NCBI RefSeq assembly: GCF_022965805.1
Contig: NC_133106.1
Coordinates: 33,159,913 to 33,223,912 of the forward strand
DNA from: Primulina eburnea
Lineage: Eukaryota > Streptophyta > Magnoliopsida > Lamiales > Gesneriaceae
Direction of reading: 5' to 3'
Length of the DNA: 64,000 bases
Shown here piece by piece: positions 45,667-58,297 of this stretch. Made by a program: the position numbers and the translations under genes. The first letter of the stretch is position 1. Each line of letters starts with the position of its first letter. A model generated the notes under the pieces. The model made no database searches, was not told where the DNA came from, and worked only from the letters and a program-made list of their open reading frames with translations.

Positions 45667-48600
45667 ATGGAGGGCAGTAAAGTTGTTATCGACAATGTCA
45701 GTGGTAGTAGAGAGAATGGCGCCTCCGGCGGTGGACGACCGCCGATTCCCAACGCCTTTGGGTCGGGTTCACCATACCGACGCTGTTTGAGCTCTGTAGA
45801 CTCGCCGTCTTCGTGTGTAACGTCTCTGGTTCGACATCCCTCTTTGGTAAGTTCATCCCCGGTGTTTTGTGCGTCGACGTTCTGCATTTGGTTGTATGTT
45901 CTTCATGCCCAGATTACATTTTTATTGTTGTTATGTTCACATACTGCATCTGAATTGAAGAAATGGACGATTGTTTAGGATATTTGGTAGTTAGTCGTGC
46001 TTATTTTAAAAGTTTCCTGGGATTGATCCTAAAATTAAACCGCTCGTTGCTTCTGATTATTAGAGTGGCTGCCTTTCTGGAGTAGAGGAAGAGTGTAGTT
46101 GATCGTAATCTTTTTTATTTTATTTATAATATATATACGGACGAGAAATGGATGGGGCGTAAAATGACATATCTTAGAGCTGAATGATTTGTTTGAGGTG
46201 AGAACAAAGACAGAAAACAACAGAAATGAGGTTTTAAAGTCAAATTAGAGGGCTTAAATGTGTCACATGATGTCAGTTAGCACAAGGTAGGGTAATGAAA
46301 CATTGTTATTGTATATAGTTATGCCGGAAAAAACGAATACGGTTGCAAATTTGTCTGTTGCTCATAGATATTCACTTGTTGGTGATATTATGTATGCGCC
46401 ATGTTTACGTAAGTGAATGTGTTCCTTGCCAAACTGATAGGAGAAGGTTGTGGAAGGGATTCTTTCTGCACATGGAAATGATGAAATCGTAAAATGACAT
46501 ATCTTAGAGCTGAATGATTTGTTTGAGGTGAGAGCAAAGACAGAAAACAACAGAAATGAGGTTTTAAAGTCAAATTAGAGGGCTTAAATGTGTCACATGA
46601 TGTCAGTTAGCACAAGGTAGGGTAATGAAACATTGTTATTGTATATAGTTATGCCGGAAAAAACGAATACGGTTGCAAATTTGTCTGTTGCTCATAGATA
46701 TTCACTTGTTGGTGATATTATGTGTGCGCCATGTTTACGTAAGTGAATGTGTTCCTTGCCAAACTGATAGGAGAAGGTAGTGGAAGGGATTCTTTCTGCA
46801 CATGGAAATGATGAAAAAATCTTTAAATTCATGTGAAAGTTATTACACATTGATTACTGTTTAATAGATGTGACTATTTGGCTATTTGAACTGATTGCAT
46901 GCACTAGTAGCAGTGCGGTGCTTTCTTGACTATGATGTAAGCTCTATCTCTTTTTTGGTATTCAATCTATTCAACATTTGGAGCATCGGAAAATATTATT
47001 TAGTTGATTATCCTGTATTAAATATATGTTTTATGAATTTGACTTCAACTTACTTGTATGTCGTAAGCATTTGTTCCACTTCATCTGAAATCTGATGTTG
47101 GAGTTTCTTTATTTTAACTGGATGGATGATAGTTTTTTACTTGAGCTTTGGCAGGTCATGACCAGGTCCTCGGATATTGCAATTGTACAGACATTGAATG
47201 GAGAAGATGGTGAGACTGAATTTACTCCCCAACTTCGCTCAGGTGTGTGGGCTGACATTGGTTCTCGCTCAAGCATGGAGGATTCGTATGCCTGTGCAGA
47301 CAATATGATGAATGATTATGGGCAAAATGATGGTGATGAAAGACCCAGGGCATTTTATGGGGTAATTGCTCTCTTCTAACACCTAATATCCACGTCGTAT
47401 TCTTACCCTTTCTGTTGATGGACATATTCTAGTGAGCAGTGCATCACAATCGTGAATTCACGTGATATTGATCTTTTTGGGATTTTTGGTTTTGCATGGA
47501 TGATTACATTTTTAGTTTACTATTTAGGTTTCCAATGTGATATGGGTATGTGCAATGGATATTGATAGTTGTAGAACCAAAAATTTCTCTTCATTCTTCA
47601 ATATTAAAAGCTCACAACTCATAGCTTAGTTCATTGCTCGTTGGATCAGGTTTTTGATGGGCATGGAGGAAAGCACGCTGCTGACTTTGCTTGCTACCAT
47701 TTACCAAGATTCATTGCTGAGGACGAAGATTTTCCTCTGGATATTGAGCGCGTCATTGCATCAGCTTTTCTGCAGACTGATACTGCTTTTGCTGAAGCAT
47801 GCGCTTTAGATGCTGATCTTGCTTCTGGCACCACTGCTTTGGCAGCTGTTGTCATTGGAAGGTTATACTTCTTGCAATTCATGAACAACTTTATGAACCA
47901 GTGTTTAGTTTAAAAATGCAAACAACATATTATTATTATTATTTCTCGAGTCAAGTCATTAAGGAACCCTCGATCCGGAGGTCGTAGGAAGAATGATGCA
48001 ATTGATCCGGGACCGCATTCGCGGTCTTCCAGTTAAAAGAATTAGATGTAAGATGGGGCAGTTTGGTAAGTCTTCAGCCTTGAGGAAAGCAATAGCGGTA
48101 TTTGTACTAGTAGATCTGCCCATTATCTAATGTTCCAAAGTAGGCTACGCCCTACGGGTTACCACAGTGAGTGGGCGGGCATGTATTTTGACCCTGTAAA
48201 TCAGGGTTTTGGTGAGATTGAGTTACTCTGCTTTTGAAATTAGTACCTTTGGCCCAATCTCGATCCTATAAAGCTCACACCTATACAATTCACACCCAGC
48301 TCAATTATTCAGGTTTTGTGCTGAGCTCCCTAAAACAAGGACTTGTCATATATCAATACATAAATTCGTTAATCATAAAAAATTGTAACTCCATAACTAT
48401 AGTGTAGGTTTACATGACAAATTGACAATTAATGATCAAATTTATCATTTACGGGTCTCAAAAAGTAACCAGTGAACGTCCATGCAAGTTTCCATTTCAA
48501 TGGTCTCCGAATGAGCAAGTCATCAGGTTGGGCTTTGAATGAGGGACTGAGAATCTCGACGACCAATGTCATCTCAGATTCTGATTAGGCTAAACCCATA

Positions 48601-49838
48601 GATATTGGGCTTAGCGACCCCATATGCTAGACTCTTAACTTTTGTCAGGTCGGGTGGGAAGAGATTATAGTAGCGTGCTCCAGTTGACAACTTGACAGTC
48701 TTACGTATGGTTTCCATTTTGTTTCTGATTGCTTTCTGAATGAGTTTGTAAATTTATTTTTTGTGTCCATTTTTAGTTAAGTTTAAGTGTTCCCAACATG
48801 AGGAATTTGTGTCTTTTAAGGTGATGAAACTGTGCTGAAATTATTCATGTTGTGTAGTGTTTGAATTCACCTTTTTATCTCGGAAATTTTGTAATTTACG
48901 TTAAAACTCATAAGTTGAAGGAACTTTCATACTTCTGCCATCTGTGGATTTTATGCTCTTATTCTACTATCAGGTTTCAGCCTTGTATGGATAATGGATT
49001 AATGGGTATATTCTTGAAAGCTGGTCAAAGATGGATTAGTAACTTGATCTTGAGTTGATATGCTCTTGTAAACATAGATGTGAGTAGTGGAGTAGGCAAC
49101 GTGAGGGTGGTATTGTTGTGTGACTTGTTAGTTCACATTCAAGAACCTTTTGTTCATCAAACTATATTTCAATGCAGTTGCAAGTAATTTTGTTTGCAAA
49201 CACTGAATACCTGCATTTTAAATGATGAACGTAGTAAACAATTCTCATTTTGTCCATTAAATGGAGGCAGCTCTCTAGTTGTGGCAAATGCTGGAGATTG
49301 CCGGGCAGTACTTTGTCGTAGGGGTAAAGCGATTGAGATGTCAAGAGATCATAAACCTATTTGCATCAATGAAAGAATGCGAATAGAAGCTTCTGGAGGC
49401 TACATCTATGATGGGTATCTCAATGGACAACTAAATGTCTCTCGTGCTTTAGGAGATTGGCATATGGAAGGATTAAAACGTCAAGATGGTGGCCCCCTTA
49501 GTGCAGAACCTGAATTTATGAGCACAAGGCTAACAAAAGAAGATGAGTTCCTCATCATAGGCTGTGACGGCCTGTGGGACGTTTTTAGGAGCCAAAACGC
49601 TGTTGATTTTGCTCGAAGAAAACTACAAGAACACAATGATCCAATGATGTGTAGCAAAGATCTTGTGGAAGAGGCCTTGAAGAGAAGGAGTGGAGATAAT
49701 TTGGCAGTGGTCGTAGTGTGTTTCCAGCTACAGCCACCTCCAAACTTGGTTGTTCCGCGTGGAAGAGTTCACCGGAGCGTTTCTGCGGAAGGGTTGAAGG
49801 AATTGCAAAGCTTCTTGGATGGCTTAGAGAAGACTTGA
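45667..49838 (+). CDS. protein phosphatase 2C, four exons, 388 residues
   Basis: Exons: 45667-45846, 47155-47361, 47650-47861, 49271-49838; all introns are GT-AG and the frame is continuous (phases 0, 0, 2). It is a Mg/Mn-dependent Ser/Thr phosphatase. Motifs: 'RSSMED' 98-103, 'DGHGG' 132-136, 'SGTTA' 188-192, 'NAGDCRAVL' from 206, 'SRDHKP', 'GYLNGQLNVSRALGDW', 'GCDGLWDVF' and 'SGDNLAVVVV'. These supply the metal-binding Asp residues. Length and motifs fit the plant PP2Cs near Arabidopsis DBP1 (PP2C22) and PP2C27. No membrane segment or transit peptide is evident, so it is cytosolic or nuclear. The Gly/Ser/Pro-rich first exon is a variable N-terminus. The residue before 'SLVVANAG' is Ser, split between exons 3 and 4. 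Gene appears intact. Confidence 0.95.
46158..46817 (+). repeat. 330-bp tandem duplication in PP2C intron 1
   Basis: Copies 46158-46487 and 46488-46817 start CGTAAAATGACATATCTTAG and end CATGGAAATGATGAA. I see only about three to five substitutions between them (for example AGAACAAAG/AGAGCAAAG and GGTTGTGG/GGTAGTGG), so the event is recent. No exon or splice site is affected. Confidence 0.94.
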
Positions 49839-49860
49839 CAATGAAGAAAACATCCCCCCC

Positions 49861-49908
<48 letters not shown>

Positions 49909-50810
49909 TAATTTCTCTAGAGTTTTTTTTTTAAAAATTTACTCCTTAATTGATTCGTGGGAGAGAATGTAATTTACAACTGTAACATATGCGGCGTCGA
50001 TACATCCTTTTGTAGTTTTCTACTTTTGCGTGTCATTTTTCCTGTTTTATGTTATTTATTCACGAGGATTTTTGTCCTTTTGACATCTGAGATAATATGT
50101 TTCCATTTATTCAAGTAGATGGTTACCCCATCTGGAGCAGGAGCACGGTTTTATCATAAATGCGGCATCTTGGGCTTCTGTTAACAGAGTTTGTGGTGTG
50201 GCCTATTACTTGCTTTGTACTGAAAAATGCTCCTTGCTATTCCAGGGAGGTTTGTTAACCATTTTTTTGTTGAAAAAAAGTAAAAGGGCCAAGGTGTTTT
50301 TTGTTCTTTTTTTATGATGCGAAGGTGTTTTTTTATTCACTTATAAATATAATGCGTAAATAATTAGAGGGGTTGAAAGTCGAACTATTTTCTTTTACAA
50401 TGATGAAATATGTGGTCTTCGTTAGGGGCATATTAGGTCAAGAATACATGTTTTATGAGATGATTTTATCTCATTCGAACTAACGTGACAATCTGCAAAT
50501 TATGTACTCTTGACCTAATATGATCCCATAACGAACGACATTAGATCTTTCATGACATTGTCTAACTGATTCGAACTAATGAGATTATAACATTAGATCT
50601 TTTGTGATCCATGAGATCGTTTTACAAAAAAAATTTATGTTTGAATTAATGTGAAAATATGCAAATTATGTTTTTTAATGGATATGAGATAAATCATCGT
50701 CCTAATACAATATTCTACAACTAATGTTAGTCAAATAAAGCAAATCTGTGTACTTTATGACAAAGTGAACTTATTTTATGCATAAAGTAAATGTGAGCAT
50801 TAGCATTGTG
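49839..50810. other. PP2C 3' flank; (C)n(CT)n tract at 49852-49904
   Basis: A 17-base C run followed by (CT)n lies 14 bases after the stop codon, within the 3' UTR. The rest is intergenic with no gene. Confidence 0.6.
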
Positions 50811-50995
50811 GCAAAAACTTGTATGAGACGATCTTACGAGTCGTATTTTGTGAGACGAATCTCTTATTTGGGTCATTCATGAAAAAATATTACTTTTTAT
50901 GCTAAGAGTATTACTTTTTATTGTGAATATCAGTAAGATTGACCCTTCTCAAAGAGAAATATTCGTGAGACCGTATCACAAGAGACCTACTCTAA
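50811..50995. repeat. dispersed ~185-bp repeat, copy 3
   Basis: It aligns end to end with copy 2 (41493-41675), including TATTGTGAATATC and GATTGACCC. Ends read TATGAGACGATCTTACG and CGTGAGACCGTATCACAAGAG. Confidence 0.85.
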
Positions 50996-51585
50996 CATTT
51001 TGTTAGGTGAGCTGATCTAGCCCATATACGCAAAAATATATAGTTCCATACAAATTTAATGACATTATATTGTTTTAAAAATTTTTTTAATAAAATGTTT
51101 TAAAATATATTTTTAAAAACTAAATATATGTTTGAATAACTATTTTATAAAAAGCATTTTATAATTTAAAAGTAGTTGTTTTCCATCCTTATTTTCAATT
51201 ATAAAAACATAAAAAAACGTATCTAAATTGTTTTCTGAAAACTATACCCGAAGAACAATTTTCTAAAAGTATTTTTCCACATTGTTTTACAAAAATCTTA
51301 TCTAAATACATATTTTAATTTTTTCCACTTATAAAATACTAAAAATATTTTTAAAAGGACTCGTTGGTATGTCTGTAACTTCTGCTTTCGTCTTTTTAAA
51401 TTTATGCTATAAAAAAAAGATATGTGGGTTTTATGCTTAAAATAAAAACTTGAGATTTCAAAAGTTAAAAAATTAAACGTAATAACATACATTTTTATCT
51501 CTGTTTAGATATTTTCAAATTAAGATAGCAGTCGCAATTCATTCTACCAAGTCTTGCTAGAACATGTGTATGCATTTCTTGCAGT
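50996..51585. other. intergenic
   Basis: AT-rich 3' flank of the BAHD gene. No gene is seen. Confidence 0.45.
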
Positions 51586-53102
51586 TCACGTGGACTTATT
51601 TTCGTTTAAGAAAGCTCTTTCGCTCAACCTCATCAATATGGTTGGACTAAACTGTTGGATTAATTCATCATTAAGAACATTCTCAGCCTCGTCTTCTTCA
51701 AGTGTGACCATAACTACTCTGCCAAAATCGGCATCGCTTCCCGGGGATGGAAAGATCAGAACTTGCCCCGGTCCAACAGCTGGATTAAGGTAGTAAGAAA
51801 CACGAACTGGGCTTGAATTACCTTCAAAAATGGCAGAATATGGATCCGCATTCTCTAAATTTGCACAAATCAGATGATAGTCTGTCATCCATGGAGGATT
51901 TTCAATGTTTTCCTGCTCCAAGAACTCTATGAAATCCATAACTGTATCCTTATTTACTTGTGAGACCACTTCCTTTATAGCAGCAGCGGCTTTAGACACT
52001 TCGTTTTCATTCAATCCATCTCCTTTCACCATGTTATACACAGTGCAATTTCCGAAGAACCCTTTATCCAATTGAAGCTTTTGTCGTGCGTCCAAGCTCA
52101 CACTCATGTCCATCAAGGAACCTTTAATTCCCTTTGCCTTGCTGATACTTGTCCAAAACAAAGCACTCAAGACCTCAAAGGGTGTTAGTTTCAACTCTTG
52201 TTCCTGTCCATTAAGTGCTGTTTCAGACATCTCAATGAATCTCTTTACCATTTCATGTTTGAATTCTAGAGTAAAGGTAGTTTGTTTTACATCAGATACT
52301 GCATATGGTTTCCCAAATACTGATTTGTAGTGGTTGATCATTTGAAAATAGGGCCGGTGGTTGGGGGTGTTGCCTTCTTGTTTTTGGGGCGGCAAGGGTT
52401 GGAAGGAGGGTGGAGATATGATCTTTCCTCCCAATGTTGTGTCAGCCCAAGCCTTTATCAACATGGTGGCACATTTGGGATCAGAAAGAAGGTGTGTACA
52501 GCTCAAACCAATTGCTAGTCCTCCAGTTTCGAATTCTGTTATCTGGGGCATCTCCAAAACAACCAGACATTAAAAATCTAAATTACGGTCTCAAAATCAA
52601 TAATTTCGAATAGATTTTTGGATAAACAGTTTCTATGAGTCATAGGCCTCTCGAAAAGCAATGGCAGGAGCGGATGTTTCTTTACCTGAACATAAAATGT
52701 AGACCAAAAATATGGTTTGTGAAACATTTCCTCCCAATGAACAAGCTTCAGCTCCTTCTCCCTATCCACATTCCTTAGCCACTCGTCCAGTGTCACTCTC
52801 GCCCTCGCTTCCACCATTCTCAGCCCTGCATCATTGCATTTAACCGTCCAGCGCCCTTCAGGGGACTTTAAAAGCCGCCCCACAACTACAGGAAACGAAG
52901 ACAACATCTCTGATATCGATTCTCGAAGCTTCATAGTCAGCTCTCCGACTTTTCTTACCGCTGGAAGCTGGTAATAGAACACAATTCGAAGATTGTTATG
53001 TTCCATTATGCGGTCCAAAACTGATAGAGGGATGAACTTGCCTGGTTGCACTGGTCTAGCACTAATCACGGTTCGTTTACAGATAAAAGACACTTCAGCC
53101 AT
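51586..53102 (-). CDS. BAHD acyltransferase, two exons, 457 residues
   Basis: Exon 1 is 53102-52686 and exon 2 is 52542-51586; the 143-bp intron has a CAG|GTAAAG donor and a CCCCAG acceptor in phase 0. It is an acyl-CoA-dependent acyltransferase of the cytosol. The catalytic HxxxD is H156-L-L-S-D160 in 'GLSCTHLLSD'. The structural DFGWG box is altered to 'DFGRV' at 411-415. The early part 'VKCNDAGLRMVEARARVTLDEWL' and 'STFYVQ' matches the clade containing Arabidopsis At4g29250 and the CER2/CER26-like proteins, whose members often lack a canonical DFGWG. Substrate cannot be read from sequence; a role in very-long-chain lipid metabolism is possible. No lesion is present. A TATA-like TTAAATAAG lies about 65 bases upstream. 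Confidence 0.92.
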
Positions 53103-53880
53103 TAAGTTGGTAGTTTGTAAGATGTTTCAGCTTTAGTAGTGTGATGCTTTCAAGGTTGTATAGGTGCTTATTTAACAGAGTTTTATTCATGGGTTCAAGA
53201 AAAATGCTCCGTCTTTTCTGGGCAAAATGACTTTTTCATGACATGTGCACGGTTAAGTAGTTAACTAGAATAATGTTCCTGACGCAAACCAGACAGAAAG
53301 AAAAAGCACATCGGTTTTAGTTTCAACATCTAAATTACGTGATTGTAGACTCAAGAAATTAAACTGCAAATGGCTTTGATGTATCAAGTTCACATATGGA
53401 AATCTTCTTTGCTTTCCTTGTATTGGCGCGGTTGCTAAAATGGTTTTTGAAAAATAAAGCACCCCTCCTCGTGCACAACCACCCAAATGTCTCTCTATTA
53501 CACAAGCAAAGTTACGTCGCTTGAAATCTTACAGGATTCACACCACGGGTTTCACACTGTTCAAGGACACATTTGCTGTTCAAAGAAGATACTATATTTA
53601 TATTAATCATTGTGTGTAAGATAAGAGCCGTGCCCAATAAGCACCAAGCATCGGCAGTTGTCGTGTTGAATGAAAGGTTTCTAAATATTACGCAGCGTGG
53701 ATTTATTGTGCAGTGCGCACCTTTAAGAACATGCCAGTGACCATAACCTTCACCATAAAGTATTTTAGGACATGGACCCTCATTCGCGTAGAAGTCGTAA
53801 ATTTAACATATTGTAATACATCATATTCCTGTACAAAGAAAAACAGTATCTTTACAAACAGATCAACTCTGTAGACCCAA
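53103..53880. other. intergenic, BAHD promoter and 3' UTR of the next gene
   Basis: The left part is the BAHD promoter. The right part (about 53700-53880) is likely 3' UTR of the gene ending at 53881. Short reading frames here have no similarity I recognise. Confidence 0.5.
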
Positions 53881-54268
53881 TCACAATGGCCTGCCATCTC
53901 CGAGAAATGGTTTCAGTATGCCACCATGAAGGACTGATTCAATTAGCCAATAACCATCCCAAGAACCACCCATCCTCTATAAACGAAAATAGCATCCATC
54001 AGTTGAAGTGTTAAAACATCTGTATCCCAACTCAATTTTCAACTTACATAACAAAAATGCTCCATGTTCCTACCTCAGCAAAGAGACCTGAAGAAGAAAT
54101 GTAGTCAATGAAAAAGGAGCCATAATCATACCTGAACCATCGTAAATTGAAGTACTTCTTCTTCCTCAGGCCGAGCTCCTAGTATCCACACTCGCTGCTT
54201 ATAGCAATTCTGTATAGCATATGCTAATTGTTCAAAGAATAAAGAAAGCTAATACGCAGAGTAGCTAT

Positions 54269-55723
54269 TGTCACGCCCCGAGATCGAGGTTAGTTGACAT
54301 CGGCGTTATTCAACAATCACATAATTGCTAAACAACAAGCCTCGTAGTACAGTATAAACCAAAACCAGTTTATATATCATAAATGCCATAAAAATGGAAT
54401 CTTCTTTACAATAGTACCTCTGAAAACGATAAAAATCTGCGGAAGCGTTTATAACTTGAATTAAAAACTCACGAGAACATATTCTTAATTAAAACTCTTC
54501 ATGCGTCCACTATCAGTCCCAAAAACTGGTGTCCGATTCTTCTTTCTCTATTTCTTCTTCTGACTTATCTGGGGAGGATAGAGTAAGGGGTGAGTATTTT
54601 GGGAAATACTCAGCAAGCAGGGGCCGTTCGAGTACAATATAACAACATGCATAAAATTTTGAAATCACATGACTTGCATAACATCATTCATAACACATGC
54701 TTAACATTGACCAGCACTGAGATTCATCTACTTTCTATGGTTTACTGATATCAGTCCCTAATTTTTACTCCTCTAAGGGGGCGAGGCCGTATAGCGGTTA
54801 TGTCCCCCACCGCGTAAGGGTACGTCATGGTTGGGATTCCCACCCATATACAGTCGAATCCTCACAGTGCTCAAAACCGTATGACAACCAACACAAGAAC
54901 GGAGTAGAAGAAGAACGTACTCGACCGTATTTTCAAAAAAACGAAATAAATATGCATAAACGAAAGTTTAATCTTTAAAACAAGCCCACTTACCTTAGAC
55001 TGGAATAAAACGTGAAGAACTCGGAAAACATAGTAGAATCATGCAACCAGCACTTTGAAAACGCAGCAGCACAATCGTCGAAAAATCAGCCGTCTTGAAA
55101 AATTCATTGCGCCTTATTGAACCGTTGGATTTTGCTGAAATTTGGATATGTTATTCGGAACATATCGAAGGATATATTGAACGGTGGAGATCGGATTCTG
55201 AGCAACCAAACGTGAGAAACGAATTTCTAAACTAGACAGAATTTTGATGACTCGTGCAGAATTTTTGGGAGAAAAATTTCGAAAATTTCAGCAGCATGCG
55301 GAGAGCAAATTTTCGAAATTTAGGGTGTAGGGAATGCTAGGCTTGATGTGGTATTTATAGGAGAGGAGAAATGAGCTAAACTTGGTATTCAAATCTTACC
55401 AAAAACCGATTGATTTTCCTTCCAAAATTGCGAGATAATTATTCCTTAATTATCGAGATGCTCCTTCCATACATATTGATATGCTTCCTTGTTGAGAAAA
55501 TTTGCCTTGTTTGTAATATTTCCTTCCAAATTTGATTGATATCCAGCCTTATTTCGAAATTAATACATGATTTGTACTGAAATTGAATTTCATGTATTTA
55601 TTGGCTTGAAATTTCCAATACCATGTATTATTTAATATTTTCGAATTTATTATAACTCGAAAATAAATTCTTATACATGTCTATATTTAATTAATTACAT
55701 GCCCAAAATTTTGGGTTCTCACA
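54269..55723 (-). repeat. 3' LTR (1,455 bp)
   Basis: It has TGTGAGAACC...CGTGACA ends on the minus strand. Same length as the other LTR, and no difference was seen in the stretches compared by eye. TATA box CTATAAATA at 55351-55360. It is followed on the minus strand by GCTAT. Confidence 0.96.
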
Positions 55724-55736
55724 TTCCTCCCTCCTT
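55724..55736 (-). promoter_or_regulatory. polypurine tract
   Basis: Minus strand AAGGAGGGAGGAA directly before the 3' LTR. Confidence 0.88.
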
Positions 55737-56601
55737 ATTGGAAGTTTCGTCCTCGAAACTTGAGTCGACTTGACCTTGGAAAAGGTAGGGATATTGCTTG
55801 CACATTTTCCCTTCAAACTCTCATGTAGTTTTCTCGTTCTGTTTGTTTTGACCATTGCACCTTGACGTAAGGAATGATACGTCGTCTCAATACTTGGTTC
55901 TTGGTGTCCACGATATGAATAGAGACATCTTCATATTTCAGCTCTCCCCCATGTTACATTTGATCATGAGCGGTTTAATTTTCACAACATGGCTTCAGTT
56001 CGAGATGTATTTCCTTATTTTGGACTTGTGGAATACATTATGGATTCTAGACATATCTGGTGGCAATGTTATTCTGTAAGCCAATATGTCAATCTCTCCA
56101 GAATTTTGAATAGTCATACGTACCGAGGTTTCACTTTTTCAGCTTTACTGAATCTAATGATTCTTTCAACTAGTGAGACCCTTATATAAGCTTTTTCCCT
56201 CAATGTGAATTACATTGGTCTCTTTTTAAGATCAGACTAACTCTTTTGCTGGTGTTATGCGGCCTTGAGTCAGTCTCTGATGATGGCCACCTTTCCATTG
56301 TCTCTTGGATTAGTTCTAGCCCAGTTATGACTGTCTCTTCTATTTTGTCCTAGTACAGTGGTGATTGATACTTTCGTCCGTAAAAGCTTCAAATATATTC
56401 ATTCCAATATTTCCGTGATAACTGTTATTGTAGGAGAAATTCTATCAGGGGTATATGTCCACTTCAATTACTACTGAAGTCTTAGGCACATGCCCTTATC
56501 AAACCTTCTAAGGTTTGAATCATTCTCTCTGTTTGACCATCATTATAAGGGTGATAAGCCGTACTAAGAGTAACTTTTGTTCTCAGGGCTTTTTGAAAGC
56601 T

Positions 56602-58297
56602 CTACCACAGACGTGACACAAATCTTGGATCTCCATCCAAAATTATGATTGTAGGCACTTTATGTAGCCGTATAATGTTATCCATGTATAGAGTAGCCAA
56701 CTTGTCAATATTATAATTCCTTCGGACGAGTAGAAAATACACAGATTTTATGAGTCTATCTACGATTATACGCACCCTGTTGTGACTCTGTATTGACTTT
56801 GACAATTTTACAACAAAATCCATGGAAATATGTTCTCATTTCCATTCTAAGATTCTAACGGTTGCAGTCTTTCCAGTCGTTGAAACTCGACTTTCACTTG
56901 TTGGCATACTTGTCACTTAAATATAAATTCGGCGATGTCTCTTTTCATTCTGCTTCGTCAAAAACATTCTTTCAAATCTCTATACATCCTTGTAATGACG
57001 GAATAGATCGTGAATGTTGACTTATGCGCCTCTTACATCACTTTTTATCGAATATTGTCGATCTCTGGCACACACAATCGTCCTCTCATTCCTAGGATTC
57101 CGTCTGGGTCCACTTGAAAATCTGACAATTTTATTTCCTTGGCTTATTCTTCGAAAAACTCTAGTGTCGTGTCTCGACTCTGATTTAACTTGACTGCTTC
57201 TCGAAGACATGGTTGTGCGGAGAGTGATGCTAGGGTTATCTTACCCATGTTTTTCCGACTTAAAGCATCGACAACCTTATTTGTCTTGCTGGGGTGATAG
57301 CTTATTGTCAAGTAATAGTCCTTGAGCAACTCTATCCACCTTCTTTGCCTCATTTTAAATTCTTTTTGCATGAACAAATACTCGAGGCTTGGTGGTCTGT
57401 GAATATTTCACACTTGATATCGTAGAGATAGCGTCTTCGAATTTTCGAAGCAAAGATCACTTCTACCAACTCGAGATCGTGAGTAGCTTAGGTTTGCTCA
57501 TGCGGCTTCAGTTGACTCGCCTATCTCGCATGAGTACGCATCTGATATCTTTCTTTGAAGCTTTACTGTAGATGGTAAAATCTTGTCCTCAGTAGATCAT
57601 ACCAACATTGGTGTAGATGCTAACTTCTTCTTTAATGTTTGAAAGCTCTTTCACATCTTTCTCTTCAGTTGAATTCATAGTTCTTTTGTACGAGTCTCGT
57701 CAGTGATACGACTATTGAAAAGAAACCCTCGACGAATTTCAGCTAATAGCCTGGTAATACAAAGAAGATTCTAATTTCGATTGCATTCTTATGTTTCAGC
57801 TAATTTAGAATTACCTCTACTTTCTTTGGGTCCACTGATAGTCCTGATTTTGATCTTACATGACCTTATTCTGAATGCTGACATTGGGGTGTCTTCTGCT
57901 CTGACCTATAGCTGATGATAGCATGTCCTCAGGTCAACCTTGGAGAATATTGTAGCTCCTTTACGTTGATCAAAAAGATCTTTTATCATTGGAAGAAGAT
58001 ATTTATTCCTAATTGTGATTTTATAGAGTTCTCTATAATCTATACACAATCTCATACTTTCATAATTATTCTTTACAAATAGGACTGTAGCTCCCACGAG
58101 AATGCACTTGGCCTAATATGCTTTTTGTCTAACAACTCTTGAAGTTGTTCTTTTAGCTCCTTGAGTTCATCTGGAGCCATTCGGTACAGTGTATTGGAGA
58201 TTAGTGCATCACTGGTACCAAATTTATCTCGAAATCTACTTCTTAGTCCGAGAACATTCCAAGCAGTCTTTCTGGAAAAACGTCTGAAAATTTTCAT
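56602..58297 (-). pseudogene. broken Ty3/gypsy pol remains
   Basis: From the 5' side: '[18 protein letters not shown]' (58073-58297) and '[22 protein letters not shown]' (57906-58097) are RT; 'LLKDYYLTISYHPSKTNKVVDALSRK' (57144-57377) is the RNase H end; 'MDFVVKLSKS...RVRIIVDRLIKSVYFLLV' (56602-56823) is the integrase core. The pieces lie in different frames and the YVDD and RNase H catalytic parts are missing. Chromodomain and gag were not found. Confidence 0.9.

Noticed and set aside
47862..49270. Extra exon or element in PP2C intron 3
   Set aside because: Exons 3 and 4 join in frame with family spacing; the 1.4-kb intron has no coding similarity and no element ends that I could define.
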